NCBI GenBank assembly: GCA_002840755.1
Contig: PHBZ01000022.1
Coordinates: 1 to 64,000 of the forward strand
Origin: Chloroflexi bacterium HGW-Chloroflexi-10
Lineage (GTDB): Bacteria; Chloroflexota; Anaerolineae; Anaerolineales; Anaerolineaceae
DNA length: 64,000 nt
Direction of reading: 5' to 3'
Below, piece by piece: positions 15,320 through 24,678 of the stretch. How positions within the stretch are numbered: position 1 is the stretch's first letter; every line of letters begins with the position of its first letter. Under the pieces are notes generated by a model. That model was not told the origin of the DNA. It worked only from the letters and a program-made list of their open reading frames with translations, and did not search any database. A program made the translations under genes and the position numbers.

Positions 15320-16196
15320 TTAACTTACTCTCTGTTTGTATCCCTTTGAGGTTAAATTTCCCGGTCACTGCCAGCCAAGCTGCCACATCCACTATTGCAC
15401 GCAGCCAAACGAACGGCTGGAAAAAGGTGAACCATAACAGCAACCCAATCGCCAGTACACCAAATCCCAAAGTGAGCCACCCACCGCGGCGCATAAAGGC
15501 AAACCCAGCTGTCAATCCGGCTGCCAGCAACGCCAGCCACAAACCAATCTCCACAGCTTCGATCCATTCCGGTTCAGAACCAGCTTCCGCGCGCACCTGG
15601 ATGCCCTGCATCATATTTCGCGCCATCACCAGGCCGCCGGCGTCAATAATGGATCCCGCAATGGAAATATCCATTCCTTCCGGCATTTGAATACGGGTGC
15701 GTACTATCAAACGCGTATTGCCATTCGGATCCGGCTCCACCAGCCATAACCAGCTCCAGCCAACTTCCATGATCGAATTTGCCAGCAGATAATGGCCCGG
15801 CTCTACCTGGTAAACATCCAACGCACCACCGATCATCTGGTCCCCCGGCTGAGGATTCTGCCATTCGGGCACAATCCGGTCGGCGTTAATGTATATGCGT
15901 TCGCCGGCAATCAGATTTTCCACAAACATGTAACTGTAATAGGCTGCACGTATATCACCCATCTGCGCCACCCACGGCCACACCTGCTCGACCGTCGCAT
16001 CAATCGAGATTGCATGCGTCCATAAAATGATCGGCGCATCCAGAATTTCATCTCCCGGGTAGCTGCGCTGTAACTCGCTCGCGCTGGCACCCCAATTATG
16101 TAAAACCGGCAGCAACGCCGCAATTCCACCAATCACCAGCACCAAAACCAGTACCAGTCCTACCAAAAAACGTTGAAATTTAGAATTTGATTGCAT
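15288..16196 (-). CDS. SRPBCC-like domain membrane protein
   Basis: A 302-residue protein. An N-terminal helix (about 10-32) precedes an exposed domain with ISIDATVEQVWPWVAQMGD, the opening of SRPBCC/START-like folds that bind hydrophobic ligands; NTRLIVRTRIQMPEG matches the later strands of this fold. Three more helices follow at about 210-290. The ligand is unknown. ATG 16196 has only a weak ribosome site. Confidence 0.65.
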   Translation of the reverse strand: MQSNSKFQRFLVGLVLVLVLVIGGIAALLPVLHNWGASASELQRSYPGDEILDAPIILWTHAISIDATVEQVWPWVAQMGDIRAAYYSYMFVENLIAGERIYINADRIVPEWQNPQPGDQMIGGALDVYQVEPGHYLLANSIMEVGWSWLWLVEPDPNGNTRLIVRTRIQMPEGMDISIAGSIIDAGGLVMARNMMQGIQVRAEAGSEPEWIEAVEIGLWLALLAAGLTAGFAFMRRGGWLTLGFGVLAIGLLLWFTFFQPFVWLRAIVDVAAWLAVTGKFNLKGIQTESKLISQRVSSKTA

Positions 16197-16408
16197 ATGA
16201 TGATCTCCATATTTTGGACAATTTGCAGGTTATCGCAAATTCAACAAACTGTCCGGATGTTATAAGATCAGTATAGGGAAATCAAACGCTAGCCGCATGC
16301 CTCCAAGGGAGTAGATTAATGCAAACAAGGTAGTAGATTAGAATAAATTACCTGACAGGAAACCACCCATAGATACTCCCCCGAATAAAATCCTATCGAA
16401 TATTAAAT

Positions 16409-16948
16409 TTATACCAGAAAGAAGGCAATCGCCGCCAGAATCAAACCCAGCACAACACTGAAAACAGTGCCGATCAGGAAACCGCGAAAGTGAAAAAAGT
16501 AATCCTTGTAAGCCGCATGGCCTTCACTGCCAGGGATAACCATCCAGCGTGGGGTAATCTTGCAAAAGATCAGCCAATCCAAAATCAACCAATCCCACAG
16601 ATTAAAGGCGAAGGCAATGCCGAATATGAAAAGCCACAAGGTAATAAAATTTTGCTCACCGAACTGAGCCTGAAAGATACTGGCAGCTACAACGGGGTAA
16701 ATAAACAATACCAGCAAGAAAGGCAGCCCCAGAATCGTGGAGAGCCGTTTCTCCTGTGCGTTCTTAGGCGGGACAATTTCCTTAATCGCCGGGGGATAAT
16801 CCTGGAGCATCAGGCGTGGGTTATATAGAACCAACCCCGATAGGACAAGCGTAGCCAACACAACATATATTCCGGCATGCAGTAAAAAGAAACTCGCCAT
16901 GGTCCGATTATACAACGTATAAATGGAACGAAAAACTGCCTGTATCAT
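16409..16948 (-). CDS. Four-helix membrane protein of unknown function
   Basis: A 179-residue protein with about four transmembrane segments and the motif FNLWDWLILDWLIFCKITPRW between helices three and four. I do not recognise the family with certainty. ATG at 16948 and ATG at 16900 (MASFFLLHAG) are both possible; neither has a strong ribosome site. It is monocistronic and divergent from the protease gene at 17174. Confidence 0.55.
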   Translation of the reverse strand: MIQAVFRSIYTLYNRTMASFFLLHAGIYVVLATLVLSGLVLYNPRLMLQDYPPAIKEIVPPKNAQEKRLSTILGLPFLLVLFIYPVVAASIFQAQFGEQNFITLWLFIFGIAFAFNLWDWLILDWLIFCKITPRWMVIPGSEGHAAYKDYFFHFRGFLIGTVFSVVLGLILAAIAFFLV

Positions 16949-17173
16949 TTCTAAAATGGATAGTATTTAGTGGCTATGTTGATCCACCGGGTCTATTTTG
17001 ACTTTTTTTATCGTTTTTATCATTAATATTACAAAAAACTGATACATCGAGTTGACCGAAAATAAAAAGTTGTTTATTGTTGTCTATACAAAAATAGAAA
17101 ATCAAAAAACTTTCCAATTTATTGTCTAAAACCACAACACCATAGTTCCCAGGCATTTCCAGGAATAAGAGTT

Positions 17174-18022
17174 ATGGAACCAAAGACAGATCATTCTACA
17201 GAATCCCGCCCTGATTTTTGGCGATATCACTGGCAGAATCTATTTAAAAAAACTAAACATCTGATCCCTTTTGTCGCTGGGATTTGCGCAGCTTTGTTAG
17301 GGTTGCTTTTCTACAACCTGATCAAACCATCTGAAGAGCTGTTAACAATGGATGATGTGAACCTGGCAGTGGAGCAGGCAATGGCTTCAGCTACTCCGCT
17401 GCCTGCTTATTCTTCACTGGTGTACCAGGTTATTCAACCTTCTCTTGTCTTCATCCAGGTTGCCTATCCGGATAGTGCGGAAGATGAGGGTGCTCTGGGC
17501 AGCGGGGTAGTCATCTCTATTCAAGGTGAAATTCTTACTGCCCTGCATGTCGTTGAAAATGCTGCTGAAATTCAACTCACCTTTGCGGACGGTACGCAAA
17601 CGAGTGCACAGGTGATATCCACCCAACCAGAAAACGACATTGCCGTGCTTCAACCCGATCGATTACCCCAAATTCTGGTTCCTGCAGTAATTGGTAATCC
17701 AAATAGCCTGGAAGTTGGGGACGAAGCATACGCTGTGGGGAATCCCTTTGGCTTATATAGTTCCATGAGTTCAGGTGTTATCTCCGGATTCAACCGTTCC
17801 TTCGAGGCAGAAGAAAGTAATCAGAATATCACCGGGCTGATCCAAATCGATACTGCCGTTAACCCCGGCAATTCAGGGGGTCCATTGCTGAACAGGGCCG
17901 GACAGGTCATTGGGATTGTCATCGGAATATTGAATCCTACGGAGGAAGACTTTTTCGTTGGTATTGGTTTTGCGGTTCCCATTACGTTAGCAAGTACAGC
18001 AGCTGGCATGCCAAATTATTAA
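17174..18022 (+). CDS. Membrane-anchored trypsin-like serine protease (HtrA/S1C type, no PDZ)
   Basis: A 282-residue protein with one helix at about 32-51 and a protease domain outside the membrane. The triad is His125 in TALHVVENA, Asp155 in ENDIAVL and Ser234 in NPGNSGGP. AVGNPFGLYSSMSSGVISG is the usual HtrA strand. There is no PDZ domain after the protease domain, unlike DegP or DegS. It lies 68 bases upstream of moxR on the same strand and may belong to the same operon, which would link a periplasmic-side protease to the MoxR-VWA machinery (inference). Confidence 0.85.
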   Translation: MEPKTDHSTESRPDFWRYHWQNLFKKTKHLIPFVAGICAALLGLLFYNLIKPSEELLTMDDVNLAVEQAMASATPLPAYSSLVYQVIQPSLVFIQVAYPDSAEDEGALGSGVVISIQGEILTALHVVENAAEIQLTFADGTQTSAQVISTQPENDIAVLQPDRLPQILVPAVIGNPNSLEVGDEAYAVGNPFGLYSSMSSGVISGFNRSFEAEESNQNITGLIQIDTAVNPGNSGGPLLNRAGQVIGIVIGILNPTEEDFFVGIGFAVPITLASTAAGMPNY

Positions 18023-18090
18023 AACATAATCAATTAACGGGTAACAGAAATTCTTAATAATATTAAAAATTCAAGAATCAAGGAGATGAC

Positions 18091-19104
18091 ATGGATTCGA
18101 TAATCAAATCCGAAAACCGGCTGCAATTAGAAAAGGTATTGTATGAAGTAAAGAAGATCATTGTGGGACAAGACCTCTTGTTGGAAAGACTGGTTGTTGC
18201 GCTGCTTTCCCGCGGACACATTCTGGTTGAAGGCGTACCCGGACTGGCAAAGACCATGGCCATAAAGACCCTCACGGAAGCCATTGGTGGGGATTTTAAA
18301 CGAATTCAATTTACTCCGGACCTGGTTCCTGCGGACCTGGTTGGTACGCGCATTTATAACCAAAAGACGGGGGAATTTAACACCTCTCTCGGACCGGTAT
18401 TTACAAATTTGCTATTGGCTGATGAGATTAATCGCGCCCCTGCCAAGGTGCAGAGTGCATTATTAGAAGTAATGCAGGAAAGGCAAATCACGATCGGACG
18501 CGAAACCTTTCGGGTTCCGGATCCCTTCCTGGTGATGGCCACCCAGAATCCCATTGAAACTGAAGGAACCTATGCCTTACCAGAAGCTCAGGTCGATCGC
18601 TTCATGCTAAAGGTCCTGGTTGATTATCCTTCCTCAACGGAGGAATTCGTGATTGTTGAGCGAATGACTGGTTTTGTGGAAAAAGTGCAGAAGGTGCTGT
18701 CCATTGAACAACTGCTGGAATTGCAGAAAAAAGCTTACCATGATGTGTATGTTGACCCTGCGTTGATTGAGTATGCCATCCAGTTGGTGACGGCCACCCG
18801 AAAACCAAGGGAGTTTGGTTTAAAAGACCTGGAACATTACATTCTTTTTGGTGCCAGTCCACGCGCCTCGATCAATCTAATTCTCACTGCCCGTGCATTG
18901 GCCTTTGTTCGAGGACGCAGCTACGCACTCCCACAGGATGTGCTGGATATGGCGGCAGATGTCATGCGTCACCGTGTCGTGGTTTCCTATGAAGCTCTTT
19001 CAGATAATGTAACAAGTGATGATATCCTAAAAAAGATCTTCAATCGTATTCCAATCCCTGCGGTACCATTACACGAACGCGAGAAAATTCATGAATTTTC
19101 TTAA
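18091..19104 (+). CDS. MoxR-family AAA+ ATPase
   Basis: A 337-residue ATPase with Walker A GVPGLAKTM near residue 52, Walker B LLADEINRAPAKVQSALLEVMQE (about 109-131), sensor 1 MATQNPIETEGTYALPEAQ and an arginine-finger region DRFMLKV. MoxR proteins act as chaperone-like ATPases with VWA-domain partners. ATG 18091 follows CAAGGAGATGAC. The gene overlaps the DUF58 gene by 14 bases, so co-translation is likely. Confidence 0.92.
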   Translation: MDSIIKSENRLQLEKVLYEVKKIIVGQDLLLERLVVALLSRGHILVEGVPGLAKTMAIKTLTEAIGGDFKRIQFTPDLVPADLVGTRIYNQKTGEFNTSLGPVFTNLLLADEINRAPAKVQSALLEVMQERQITIGRETFRVPDPFLVMATQNPIETEGTYALPEAQVDRFMLKVLVDYPSSTEEFVIVERMTGFVEKVQKVLSIEQLLELQKKAYHDVYVDPALIEYAIQLVTATRKPREFGLKDLEHYILFGASPRASINLILTARALAFVRGRSYALPQDVLDMAADVMRHRVVVSYEALSDNVTSDDILKKIFNRIPIPAVPLHEREKIHEFS

Positions 19105-20128
19105 AAAAAGAGGGTCTACTGAAGAAGCAGAGATCCCCACTCCCATAAAGGGTTCGGCGGAGCGTATTTTGCAGCGAGTGGATTGGCAAATCATTCGGCG
19201 GCTGGATGGACTGCTGCAAGGAGATTACCGCAGCCTTTTTTATGGTTATGGTGTCGATTTTGCCGACCTTCGTGAATACCAGCCTGAGGATGATATTCGC
19301 TATATCGATTGGAATGTGACCGCACGGATGGATACACCTTATGTTCGTCAATATATGGAAGACCGCGAAGTTACCGCCTGGTTCTTAATCGATCTCAGCC
19401 CGTCTATGGACTTTGGCAGCAATTCAAATGACAAACGGGCGGTTTTGATCGATATGGTGGCAACACTGACCCGCCTTCTAACCCGTCATGGTAACCGGGT
19501 GGGGGCCATACTTTATAATGGGCGATCGGCTGGTTTATCAAAGAAAAATGATCAGAATCTGCATCCTATACACTTGATCCCCGCAAAAGGAGGACGCGCC
19601 CAGGTGCTTCACCTGATCAATACTGTATTAAGGAAACCAAAGCTATCCAATGCCCCGCTTACTGATTTGCGCATTCTGCTGGATACCGCCCTTAATTCCA
19701 TCAAGAAACGCTCCCTCATCTTCGTTCTCTCAGATTTTATCAGTACACCCAACTGGGAAAAACCACTGACCCTGCTGCGGCAGCGTCATGAACTTATCGC
19801 GATCCGCCTGTGGGATCCACACGAGATTGAATTGCCAGATGTTGGTCCGTTGTGGCTGGAGGATTCAGAAACAGGTGAGCAAATGTTTGTTGATACACAT
19901 GATCCCTTTTTTCGGAGAAAGTTTTCAGAAATTTCCATGCAGAGAGATGATGAATTGGTCAAAACCTTCCGTTATTGTGGTGTGGAACCCTGGTCACTTT
20001 CCACCGGTGAAGACATGGTGAAGGCAATCCTGCGTTATATTTCGATTCGGAAGCAAATTCACCGAACGGGCAATGGCGCACTTGTAAGGAGCGGCACGAT
20101 GACCACAACTCAACGAATGGGGAACTGA
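19091..20128 (+). CDS. DUF58-domain protein
   Basis: A 345-residue protein. The DUF58 core is YQPEDDIRYIDWNVTARMD around residue 75, followed by a VWA-like fold with FLIDLSPSMDFGS (MIDAS-like DxSxS) and FVLSDFIS. DUF58 proteins are constant partners of MoxR. This one lacks the long N-terminal membrane part found in some relatives, so it is probably cytoplasmic. It starts inside the end of moxR. Confidence 0.9.
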   Translation: MNFLKKRGSTEEAEIPTPIKGSAERILQRVDWQIIRRLDGLLQGDYRSLFYGYGVDFADLREYQPEDDIRYIDWNVTARMDTPYVRQYMEDREVTAWFLIDLSPSMDFGSNSNDKRAVLIDMVATLTRLLTRHGNRVGAILYNGRSAGLSKKNDQNLHPIHLIPAKGGRAQVLHLINTVLRKPKLSNAPLTDLRILLDTALNSIKKRSLIFVLSDFISTPNWEKPLTLLRQRHELIAIRLWDPHEIELPDVGPLWLEDSETGEQMFVDTHDPFFRRKFSEISMQRDDELVKTFRYCGVEPWSLSTGEDMVKAILRYISIRKQIHRTGNGALVRSGTMTTTQRMGN

Positions 20129-20141
20129 TGAGGGTGAACCC

Positions 20142-21185
20142 ATGACATATCTCTGGCCTTCCATGCTTTATGCCCTGGGGTTTATCCCTGTGCTCATCTT
20201 CCTGTATGTGCTTATCCAAAGACAACGTATCAAAAGGGTAGCCAATTTAAAGGGGCTCATCTCCATCAAACATGCAAAGAAGACACCCTCCAGGTTGGTA
20301 AGGCAAATCCCGCCATTTTTGTTTGTCATCAGTCTGTGCATTCTTGTACTTGCCCTGGCGCGCCCGCAAACAAAAGTCAATCTTCCGCGAGTGGAGGGCA
20401 CACTGATCCTGGTTTTTGATGTTTCCGGAAGCATGGCAGCTAAAGACGCCGAACCGACTCGCATGGAAGCTGCCAAGACTGCCGCACAGGAGATCATCCT
20501 CAACCAACCAGAAACCGTTCAAATTGGGATCGTTTCCTTCAGCAACAGCGGTTTCACTGTGCAGAATCCCACGAATGATACGCAAAGTCTTCTGGATGCG
20601 ATTAACCGTCTTCAGCCTGGGGCGGGCACATCATTGGGGCAAGGCATCCTTACAGCACTGAACACCATAGCAACAGACTCAGGTTTGTATACAGAAATTG
20701 AGGGATCTTCTTCCGAACAAAGCTCAGATCAATCCCCCCAACCGGAAATCAATCCGGAAACTGATCTGCTTTCTCAGCTATCTACAGGGATATACCCTTC
20801 TTCAGTGATCGTTATATTATCCGATGGAGAGAATAACGAGTCACTCAATCCTCAAGAAGCAGCCCAGGCAGCCGCGGATCGAGGCGTGCATATCGATGCA
20901 CTTGGTTTTGGCACAACGGCTGGCGTCGTATTAGAAGTAGATGGATTCAATATACACACCTCACTGGATGAATCCGCACTCCGGGAAATCTCTCAGGTCG
21001 CCGGAGGCACCTATTACAATATCCAAAATGAACCGGATTTACAAGCAGTGTACAAAAATATTTCTCCGGAACTGGTTATTAAATCACAGATGATGGAAGT
21101 TACATCCATTTTTGCCGGAGCAGGTATCTTTTTCGCACTGATGGGCGCTATATGCTCCTTGTTTTGGTTCAGCCAACTTCCATGA
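20142..21185 (+). CDS. VWA-domain membrane protein (BatA type), first
   Basis: A 347-residue protein. Helices at about 5-24 and 50-70 precede a VWA domain with MIDAS motif DVSGSM near residue 97 and ILSDGENNESLNP; a final helix (about 320-343) anchors the C-terminus. The VWA domain binds a metal ion and partner proteins. A Ser/Gln/Glu-rich insert lies at about 185-205. It is 13 bases behind the DUF58 gene. Confidence 0.88.
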   Translation: MTYLWPSMLYALGFIPVLIFLYVLIQRQRIKRVANLKGLISIKHAKKTPSRLVRQIPPFLFVISLCILVLALARPQTKVNLPRVEGTLILVFDVSGSMAAKDAEPTRMEAAKTAAQEIILNQPETVQIGIVSFSNSGFTVQNPTNDTQSLLDAINRLQPGAGTSLGQGILTALNTIATDSGLYTEIEGSSSEQSSDQSPQPEINPETDLLSQLSTGIYPSSVIVILSDGENNESLNPQEAAQAAADRGVHIDALGFGTTAGVVLEVDGFNIHTSLDESALREISQVAGGTYYNIQNEPDLQAVYKNISPELVIKSQMMEVTSIFAGAGIFFALMGAICSLFWFSQLP

Positions 21186-21238
21186 AGGTTTTAATGTTTT
21201 ATCTGCCTTCATAGTAGTCGTGCTGTCGGAGGTAACTA

Positions 21239-22252
21239 ATGAAATTTCTTTGGCCTTCTGCCCTTCTATTACTCGTATTGCTGCCTTTATTGGTCCTGAT
21301 GTATGTTTGGGTGCAGCGCCGCAGACGGCGATTTGTTATACATTATTCCAGTGTATCACTGCTTCGGAATGCACTGCCTAAGCAGTCTCGCCTCAGGCGT
21401 CATCTTCCCGCAGCTCTTTTTTTGTTGATGCTCGCCAGCCTGTTTTTGGGCCTGGCACGTCCCGTTGCGATAACCCTTGTCCCGAATGGCCGAGCAACGG
21501 TCATGCTGGTGATGGATGTATCCAGAAGCATGCTGCAGAATGACATAGCCCCCAGCCGCTTTCTCGCTGCAAAAACAGCGGCTCTTTCGTTTGTTGAGCG
21601 CCAAAAAGAGAATAACCGGATTGGTATTGTTGCCTTTGCCGGCATCGCTCAACTGATTCAGCCCCCAACTACGGAACCTGAAGAATTGGAACTGTCCATA
21701 AATAACCTGGTGACCGGGCGCGGCACAGCTATTGGCAGTGGGATTCTGACAGCGCTGGATACCATAGCTGAATTTAACCAGGAAGTAGCTGCCATTGGCG
21801 ATGGTATAGAGGCGGATGTTCAGGTAACACCTGTTGCCGAAGGCGAGTTTGTGTCTGATATCATCGTCTTGCTGACGGATGGTGCAAACACGCGGGGTAT
21901 AGAGCCTATTGATGCTGCTCAGTACGCCGTTGATCGCGGCGTGCGGATCTATACCATAGGGTATGGAACTACCAACGGCGGCGGTGGCATGGGTAATAAT
22001 ATCTTTGGTGAAGATTTTAATTATTACTTGAGGTTCGATGAAGCCTCGCTCAAAGAAATTGCAGGTAGTACCGGTGGAGAATACTATAAAGCCACCAGCG
22101 CAGATGAATTAGAAAAGGTGTTTGCTGAACTTCCAACCTACCTGAGCACACGCGAAGAAACCGTCGAAATAAGTGTGCTGTTTGTGGCGATTGCATCGCT
22201 ATTGCTTATAATTTCAGCTTTCCTTTCACTCATTTGGCGACCTCTTCCATAA
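21239..22252 (+). CDS. VWA-domain membrane protein (BatA/BatB type), second
   Basis: A 337-residue paralogue of the preceding gene, with the same architecture: two N-terminal helices, VWA domain with DVSRSM (MIDAS) and LLTDGANTRGIEP, and a C-terminal helix. It carries a Gly-rich loop NGGGGMGNN. A GGAGG-type ribosome site precedes ATG 21239. Two adjacent VWA proteins behind MoxR and DUF58 match the Bat/CoxE-like modules linked to envelope stress tolerance or complex assembly. Confidence 0.88.
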   Translation: MKFLWPSALLLLVLLPLLVLMYVWVQRRRRRFVIHYSSVSLLRNALPKQSRLRRHLPAALFLLMLASLFLGLARPVAITLVPNGRATVMLVMDVSRSMLQNDIAPSRFLAAKTAALSFVERQKENNRIGIVAFAGIAQLIQPPTTEPEELELSINNLVTGRGTAIGSGILTALDTIAEFNQEVAAIGDGIEADVQVTPVAEGEFVSDIIVLLTDGANTRGIEPIDAAQYAVDRGVRIYTIGYGTTNGGGGMGNNIFGEDFNYYLRFDEASLKEIAGSTGGEYYKATSADELEKVFAELPTYLSTREETVEISVLFVAIASLLLIISAFLSLIWRPLP

Positions 22253-22473
22253 ACATCCTGGTGAATTATTTAAGCGCTTTTTGGTATTTATCAGGATAAG
22301 CTGCTTAAGGAGATTCAATATTTTGATGCAATCACAGGTTCATTTAATTTATTTCCGTGCTTATTTGCTTTTTCAAAATCAGCATGGCTGATGGGTTTTG
22401 TAGTCCCCGGTAAGGAATCTTCCCGTAGCGTATAATTATTGAGACAAAAAAAGATTCACTTCAGGAGACCATA

Positions 22474-23463
22474 ATGGCTAAAATTATTCGATGGGGCATT
22501 CTTGGTACGGGTAAGATTGCGCACACTTTCAGCACGGCATTAAAAAGCCTGCCTCAAGCAGAAATTGTTGCGGTAGGTTCGCGTACGCAGGCAAGTGCGG
22601 AGAAGTTTGCTGATGTATTTGACATCCGGCAGCGTTACTCATCTTATGAAGCGCTGGTTAACGATGCTGATGTGGATATCATTTACGTCTCCACCCCGCA
22701 TACCCTGCACCACGAAAACAGTCTGTTGGCGCTTAACGCCGGTAAGCATGTGCTCTGCGAGAAACCACTCGGGCTGAATAGCCGCCAGGTCGAAGAAATG
22801 ATCACCACTGCCAAAGAAAAGAAACGTTTCTTTATGGAAGCCATGCGGATGTACTTCTACCCCGCCATTCAAAAAGCAAAGAGCCTGGTTGAATCAGGCG
22901 CAATCGGTACGCCGCGCATGTTACAAGCCGATTTTGGCTTTTCGGCTACCTTCGACCCGCAATCACGCCTGTTCAACCCACAGTTAGGCGGCGGTGCTCT
23001 GCTGGATATCGGGATTTATCCCCTGGCATTTGCCCAGCTCTTTTTTGGTAAACCAATGCACCTGAGCGGTGAGGCTATCCTGGGAAAAACCGGCGTTGAT
23101 GAACAAATCACGATCACCGCTCAATACGCCGGTGAAGAAACAGCTGTTCTTTGCGCTACCCTGCGGGCCAACACCGAGAGCGCAGCCATCATCAGCGGCA
23201 GTCAGGGTTATCTGCGCATCCACCGTGAGTTTTGGCGTCCGGAAAAAATATCCATCATCAGCGGCAGAAATCTGACTGAGGAATTATTAGAATTCCCGAT
23301 CAGCGGCAACGGCATGGAGTATGAGGCCCAGCACGTGATCGACTGCCTGACCAGTGGAAAAACCCAAAGCGATATGATGTCCTGGCAGGTTTCGCGTGAC
23401 CTGATGGCAATGATGGATACCTTACGTGCTCAATGGGGGTTGCGTTACCCGGGTGAAAAATGA
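22474..23463 (+). CDS. Gfo/Idh/MocA-family oxidoreductase
   Basis: A 329-residue NAD(P)-dependent dehydrogenase. The N-terminal Rossmann part begins WGILGTGKIAHTF and contains YVSTPHTLHHEN and the catalytic-lysine motif CEKPLGLN; the C-terminal part contains GGGALLDIGIYPLAFAQ. Family members oxidise sugars, inositol or trans-dihydrodiols. ATG 22474 follows CAGGAGACCATA; a TATAAT at 22431-22436 may be its -10 element, without a clear -35. It appears to be a single-gene unit. Confidence 0.88.
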   Translation: MAKIIRWGILGTGKIAHTFSTALKSLPQAEIVAVGSRTQASAEKFADVFDIRQRYSSYEALVNDADVDIIYVSTPHTLHHENSLLALNAGKHVLCEKPLGLNSRQVEEMITTAKEKKRFFMEAMRMYFYPAIQKAKSLVESGAIGTPRMLQADFGFSATFDPQSRLFNPQLGGGALLDIGIYPLAFAQLFFGKPMHLSGEAILGKTGVDEQITITAQYAGEETAVLCATLRANTESAAIISGSQGYLRIHREFWRPEKISIISGRNLTEELLEFPISGNGMEYEAQHVIDCLTSGKTQSDMMSWQVSRDLMAMMDTLRAQWGLRYPGEK

Positions 23464-23478
23464 TTCCGGCAAAACCGG

Positions 23479-24483
23479 CTATTTTCGCAGTTTACCGGTA
23501 TGCAAAAATCTTTCCAATAAATTCGTTATTTGCGCGATATATCCCACAAAATACTCTCTTTCAAAACGCACAATGTAATTTGCCACCCAAAGCATTCGTC
23601 CCGCTCGGAATATATCTAACTCCCCTGGGTAAGTCTCTGGCCAGTTTTCAAGTGTTTCATATCCATTGCGGAAAGCGGTTAAGAGCAGCTCAAAATCCTG
23701 TGGTATTACATCTGACATCAAATCCTGTATTGCCATGGCAATATCCTGCACAGGGTAACCCCACACGGTATCTTCAAAATCTAATGGAAAAAGCTCTCCC
23801 CTGCATTTTTTAATATTTCCATGCCAGAGATCATGATGAATAACCCGCAATCCATCCATAGTGGCATAACGTTGGCTATATGCATCCAAAACTTTCTGAA
23901 AAGTCTGCTCCAGGATTGCCCGGTGGTCCGCCGGCAGCAACTGCAAGATTTCCGGTAAAAATAAATGAACTTCCTCGCCCCGCGCAAATATGCTACTCAT
24001 CCGTCTGGTGGTAAAACCGCTTGGTGCTTCAAATCCCAATGATGCTCTATGTAACTGTGCAAACAGTTTTCCCATCTTTTCCAAATTTTCTGGGGTTAGT
24101 TGATTTTCAAGTGATTTGCCAGGCATCCAACTCATCAACATAAAACGCTGTGTCTGGGCAGAATCCACTATAGGAACATCCATCCAGGCCATACCATTTC
24201 TTGTCCATTTGGGGCAGGGAACCGGGATATTGCTTTGCTCGTTTAAGTATTCCAGCCATTTAAATTCAGAATATAAGTCGGTTTCTGTACGCCATCCAGG
24301 TTTACAAGCCCTCAACAAAAACTTTTCGCCATTGCCTGAGCGCGCCTTAAAAAGAGTATTGGTAAAATTGCCTAATAGACGAATTTCATTAATATCAAGA
24401 TCGTAGGCTTGAACAGCCTGGAACGCCAATGTTCGCAACCGCCGGTTTTTTCCGCGTTGGGTTAACAGTTCAAAAGGCTTCAA
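23479..24483 (-). CDS. Aminoglycoside phosphotransferase-fold kinase
   Basis: A 334-residue protein with APH/SrkA-like kinase motifs: EKFLLRACKPGWRTETDLYSE (nucleotide lobe), catalytic loop VIHHDLWHGNIKK and metal-binding PLDFEDTVWGYPVQDIA. Related proteins phosphorylate homoserine, choline, antibiotics or proteins; the substrate here is unknown. There is no ATG before the conserved region. TTG at 24483 lies 7 bases behind AGGAG and is my start; an in-frame TTG at 24552 lacks a ribosome site. It converges on the oxidoreductase gene. Confidence 0.75.
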   Translation of the reverse strand: MKPFELLTQRGKNRRLRTLAFQAVQAYDLDINEIRLLGNFTNTLFKARSGNGEKFLLRACKPGWRTETDLYSEFKWLEYLNEQSNIPVPCPKWTRNGMAWMDVPIVDSAQTQRFMLMSWMPGKSLENQLTPENLEKMGKLFAQLHRASLGFEAPSGFTTRRMSSIFARGEEVHLFLPEILQLLPADHRAILEQTFQKVLDAYSQRYATMDGLRVIHHDLWHGNIKKCRGELFPLDFEDTVWGYPVQDIAMAIQDLMSDVIPQDFELLLTAFRNGYETLENWPETYPGELDIFRAGRMLWVANYIVRFEREYFVGYIAQITNLLERFLHTGKLRK

Positions 24484-24678
24484 ATAAGTACTCCTGAGGG
24501 TTTCGAATACCTCAGATTGTATCCCTTTGGATCCTCTAAGCCAACCCGTCAAGCGGATAGTCTATACTGAAAATACCACTTATTTTTTCGATGCGCTTGA
24601 ATTACCATTATGTAATAATCTATTTATGCCATATTTTGTCATATACTATCGCTATACTATCTTCAGAAAGCAAAATAC

